Position numbers and translations under genes: made by a program. From assembly GCA_049890275.1 (NCBI GenBank), contig JBMHBT010000015.1, positions 1 to 36,757 on the forward strand: a stretch of 36,757 nt of DNA, in the 5' to 3' direction. Position 1 is the stretch's first letter. Every line of letters starts with the position of its first letter. The notes beneath the pieces were generated by a model. It was not told the DNA's origin and searched no databases. It was given only the letters and a program-made list of their open reading frames with translations. Positions 34,325 through 36,757 of this stretch are shown here, piece after piece. This DNA comes from UBA7374 sp049890275 (GTDB lineage Bacteria; Verrucomicrobiota; Verrucomicrobiia; Opitutales; Coraliomargaritaceae).

Positions 34325-35527
34325 CTACGAAGAAGTCATGAACAAACCAAGCGCCCCCTGGTACAATCCGTTGCAGTATACTTGTCTTTGGTGACACACC
34401 TGAGACTGGCGCAGCAAGCGCTTGACTACTTCCGGGCAATCCCCGGTGGGCCCATGCCACCAATATTCGAAACAAGACTCCGTTTCAAGCCAACCCAGCA
34501 TTCCGGCTAAAGGAAGAAAGGCATCGGCAATCAGAGTATTGCAACGAGTCGGTCCAATCGTACCGCACAAAACAGCCTCGCGCAAATTCTCCCAGAGACC
34601 ATTCAGGCCTATCGCTTTTCGGAAAGCATGAGTCGAATCCATCCGCTCCGGCATCGGCCATTTGAAAAACGCCTCCTCTAAGGCCAGTGGCCAATCCGGT
34701 CTCCTTGACACCAAGTCAATATATTGCTCCAAACGCAATCGAGGGTGATTGGCCGGGCGCAGCCCATCCAAACGCCAGTTCAAATCCGGACCGTTAAAAA
34801 GTACATCCGCTGAAAGCCCGACAAAGGCAGCTAATGGATAACGCAACGCGATGCGCGACATCGGTTCGCGGTTACGAGCGTAACCCAGCACCTCAAGACC
34901 ATACTGATGACAGGCTTCCTGCCAGTCACCGCCCTCCAAGCGCTTCTTGGCAAAAGCCAACTTCTGCTCCCAACGGGACTGCGCATACTCCCGCAAGACT
35001 GCAATTCGTTCTTCTTCCGGTAAATCAGAGAACCACGGGAGATCGGGGTGCTCACAAATCCGCTCCATTTCAACAAGTGCCACATCCGTAGCATACGCTT
35101 CTAGATCACTCTGCAAATACGGCAGTAATACAACCGTCTCCGGGCGATGTCCTGCCTTCGTCCGCACTTCCACATCCGAATCCGGCTTTTTGTGAAGAAC
35201 CACATGGAGACGAACACCATTGAAGGCCGGATTCTTTTCATGCCCATGGGCAATCCAATCTTCCGGGGTAAAGTGGACTTCCACATCGGCACAAAACGTT
35301 CTTCCGTTTATTCGAATACGAGCGTTCTTAAAATCGGAGCCACCTAAATGATTCCAGTCACCCGGATGCTCAATCCGGAGGCTCTGCCCGGAAACCGTCT
35401 GCAAACCGTCCGTAGCAAAGTCCTGCCGTAACCAGAGCTTTTGTAGAACGCGCTCACTCAGAGTATACGGCCCGTAAAGCCCCTGTATCTCTCGAAAACA
35501 TTCTCCCTCCCCTGCCGAATCAATCAC
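34325..35527 (-). CDS. DUF2851-family protein
   Basis: About 400 residues, with the DUF2851 core GGSDFKNARIRINGRTFCADVEVHFTPEDWIAHGHEKN...RLHVVLH near residues 60-130. Its function is unknown; the conserved Asp/Glu/His pattern hints at a nuclease-like active site, but this is not shown. The start is uncertain: no ATG lies in frame before the conserved region, and a GTG at 35527 is given here (a GTG at 35605 is also open). An ATG with a GGAGG-like site (35501-35499) lies in the wrong frame just before it. The gene ends at a probable terminator. Confidence 0.8.
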   Translation of the reverse strand: MIDSAGEGECFREIQGLYGPYTLSERVLQKLWLRQDFATDGLQTVSGQSLRIEHPGDWNHLGGSDFKNARIRINGRTFCADVEVHFTPEDWIAHGHEKNPAFNGVRLHVVLHKKPDSDVEVRTKAGHRPETVVLLPYLQSDLEAYATDVALVEMERICEHPDLPWFSDLPEEERIAVLREYAQSRWEQKLAFAKKRLEGGDWQEACHQYGLEVLGYARNREPMSRIALRYPLAAFVGLSADVLFNGPDLNWRLDGLRPANHPRLRLEQYIDLVSRRPDWPLALEEAFFKWPMPERMDSTHAFRKAIGLNGLWENLREAVLCGTIGPTRCNTLIADAFLPLAGMLGWLETESCFEYWWHGPTGDCPEVVKRLLRQSQVCHQRQVYCNGLYQGALGLFMTSS

Positions 35528-35631
35528 CACTATTTCAAAAAAGCATACAAAACAAACTGTTTTATGACTAGGAAAAAAGCGAAACCTCCTTAACCTGGAT
35601 ATCACTCTGACTTCGATACAAAGAAACCGTA

Positions 35632-35666
35632 CTCATCTATGGTTATCGGTGTTCCTCTGTGGTTAA
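35632..35666 (-). repeat. Dispersed repeat, copy 3
   Basis: On the minus strand the core AACCACAGAGGAACACCGAT is followed by AACCATAGATGAG; a relative of the repeats at 22668 and 25983. It lies between the NYN protein gene and the DUF2851 gene. Confidence 0.5.
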
Positions 35667-35753
35667 ACCTTTTCTCACCTAAACACTCGGATCAGTCGCA
35701 GAAATGCAGTATAAAAAACGCACTCATCCGCGGCTCCTTGCGATACCCTCCAA

Positions 35754-36245
35754 CTAGCAATCGAGATCAATATTCAGACCGTTCCGAAACTCCTTTGTAT
35801 GCGCTCTCTGGCGACGAATCGCGTCCGCCTCCATACGAGCCGAACAAGCTCTCGACCATTGAAACAACTCTTCCGGACGCAATGCCAGTGCTCCTTGCGC
35901 ACGCGTCGCCTCCCGTACCAGATTATCGTTGCTCACTACGCTGACAAGATCGGCTCGTGAGGCCCGTACAATAATTCGTTCGATCACCCCATCTGCTGAA
36001 ATTGCTGCCGGCGCGTACAAATACTCAAAAGTATCCCGCTGAAACGGATGCTGCACCTCCAGCCGATCCTTCGGGCTATCTAAAATCAAGGCTACCCGAA
36101 CCCCCTCCGCATCGTGGATCAAAAGCGCCTCCTCCGCCAGTTGATCCCGCGCTGCATCCATACTTTGTTCCAAAAGCTCCCGCAACCGATCCGTTGCACA
36201 GATCACATTGTAAGCATCAATCAGCAGATAACGGGTCGCAGGCAT
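35754..36245 (-). CDS. NYN-domain RNase-like protein (YacP family)
   Basis: The NYN fold is a PIN-related metal-dependent RNase; YacP/Rae1 relatives cut mRNA on the ribosome. The 163-residue protein begins MPATRYLLIDAYNVI, the diagnostic first Asp strand, with further acidic residues in VALILDSPKD and VSVVSNDNLV. The ATG at 36245 is the correct start because a longer frame would run into the tRNA-Cys fragment. It has no visible ribosome site. It is the last chromosomal gene before the integrated element. Confidence 0.9.
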   Translation of the reverse strand: MPATRYLLIDAYNVICATDRLRELLEQSMDAARDQLAEEALLIHDAEGVRVALILDSPKDRLEVQHPFQRDTFEYLYAPAAISADGVIERIIVRASRADLVSVVSNDNLVREATRAQGALALRPEELFQWSRACSARMEADAIRRQRAHTKEFRNGLNIDLDC

Positions 36246-36268
36246 GAAACATTTCACAAAAATGTAAA

Positions 36269-36318
<50 letters not shown>

Positions 36319-36468
36319 TAAAACACCTTTCCAAGAGTTTCTTAGAATTCCCAACACGCGTTGCGAAAATGCCACCATCCCCTTTATTTTAGAGGCAAAA
36401 GGGTCATTCAGCGTTGGTTTTTTAACAAAATAACTTTCGACTTAGAAACAATCTGGAACCGAAAAAAG

Positions 36469-36489
36469 TGGACACAAACTGGACACAAA
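36469..36489. repeat. Tandem TGGACACAAA repeat in the attachment region
   Basis: Two copies of TGGACACAAA with an 11-base period (36469-36478 and 36480-36489), one helical turn apart, 16 bases upstream of the integrase ATG. This is the right place for arm-type integrase sites or for autorepression. Confidence 0.5.
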
Positions 36490-36505
36490 ATATGCTTCGG
36501 AGAAA

Positions 36506-36757
36506 ATGAGCCTCGCGAAGTCACATCAAAAATATTGGGAAGACCGACTCAAACGCCGCTCTTTCACCCGAGCCGGTGGCGAGAAATATGAGAGCGCGGA
36601 ATACTCCGTGCGTATATCCGTCGGCGGCAAACCGGAGTGGTTCAACCTGGACAGCGCCAACAAAAACACCGCCTCTGCCAAAGCCCGAGATATTTGGATC
36701 TACTCCCGCTCGCACACACGCGAGGAGGTGCTACAAGAGTTCAAACAGAAAAACGAC
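36506..36757 (+). CDS. Tyrosine-type integrase, N-terminal part (cut by window end)
   Basis: Open from ATG 36506 to the last base (84 codons), with GGAG at 36499-36502 as ribosome site. The residues HQKYWEDRLKRRSF, a Gly-rich turn, YSVRISVGGKPEWFNLDS and ANKNTASAKARDIWIYS match the N-terminal domain of site-specific integrases of Verrucomicrobia (two strands, then a helix). The catalytic R...HxxR...Y domain lies beyond the window. It is next to the cut tRNA-Cys and reads away from it into the element, the standard arrangement. The length and function are inferred from family and context. Confidence 0.8.
   Translation, partial: MSLAKSHQKYWEDRLKRRSFTRAGGEKYESAEYSVRISVGGKPEWFNLDSANKNTASAKARDIWIYSRSHTREEVLQEFKQKND

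Overview
This window reads as a chromosomal segment of a Verrucomicrobiota bacterium, most likely class Opitutae (Coraliomargarita/Puniceicoccales-like). That placement is an inference from the protein styles (an oleC-oleD pair, a complete mla operon, SUF-type iron-sulfur genes, LpxA, NspC, and an integrase of the type common in this phylum). No rRNA is present to confirm it. The outer-membrane genes (lpxA, mla, lgt) indicate a diderm cell.

Layout, left to right. 1-741 is the 3' part of a repeat-rich helical (TPR-like) protein, followed by queF. 1262-2765 holds tsf and rpsB, with a strong terminator shared with queF and a structured rpsB leader. 3052-4882 holds a small heat shock protein with a heat-shock-like promoter, a TIM-barrel sugar isomerase-like protein and rpsU. 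4964-7071 holds a divergent pair of RNA methyltransferases. 7084-9708 is oleC-oleD, for long-chain olefin synthesis. A TatD nuclease follows, then the mlaE-F-D-C-A phospholipid transport operon, which starts directly behind a tRNA-Gly. 14234-17027 holds ruvX, a mannose-1-phosphate guanylyltransferase, a small lipoprotein and yebC. 17104-19771 is the classic rpmH-rnpA-yidD-yidC block, in which rpmH is a very short gene. A 400-base gap then holds the decayed remains of a DUF433/DUF5615-type toxin-antitoxin pair, next to an envelope-type two-gene unit of unknown function (20172-22512).

From about 22.8 kb the DNA looks more GC-rich by eye. It carries an ABCG-type fused ABC transporter, the spermidine-pathway enzyme NspC, an EVE protein, ParB, a LysM protein, lgt, a sufU-sufS-erpA-pdxA-lpxA operon (minus strand, reading from lpxA), and three proteins of unknown function. 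A dispersed intergenic repeat family with an 'ACCACGGAT...CGGAT' core occurs three times.

The most interesting part is the right edge. A minus-strand tRNA-Cys is cut in two: only its 3' half (anticodon arm to CCA) remains at 36269-36318. About 190 bases further on, a tyrosine-type integrase gene starts at 36506 and runs off the window. This is the left attachment site and first gene of an integrated element whose cargo lies beyond the window. Everything left of about 36.3 kb is otherwise mostly core chromosome.
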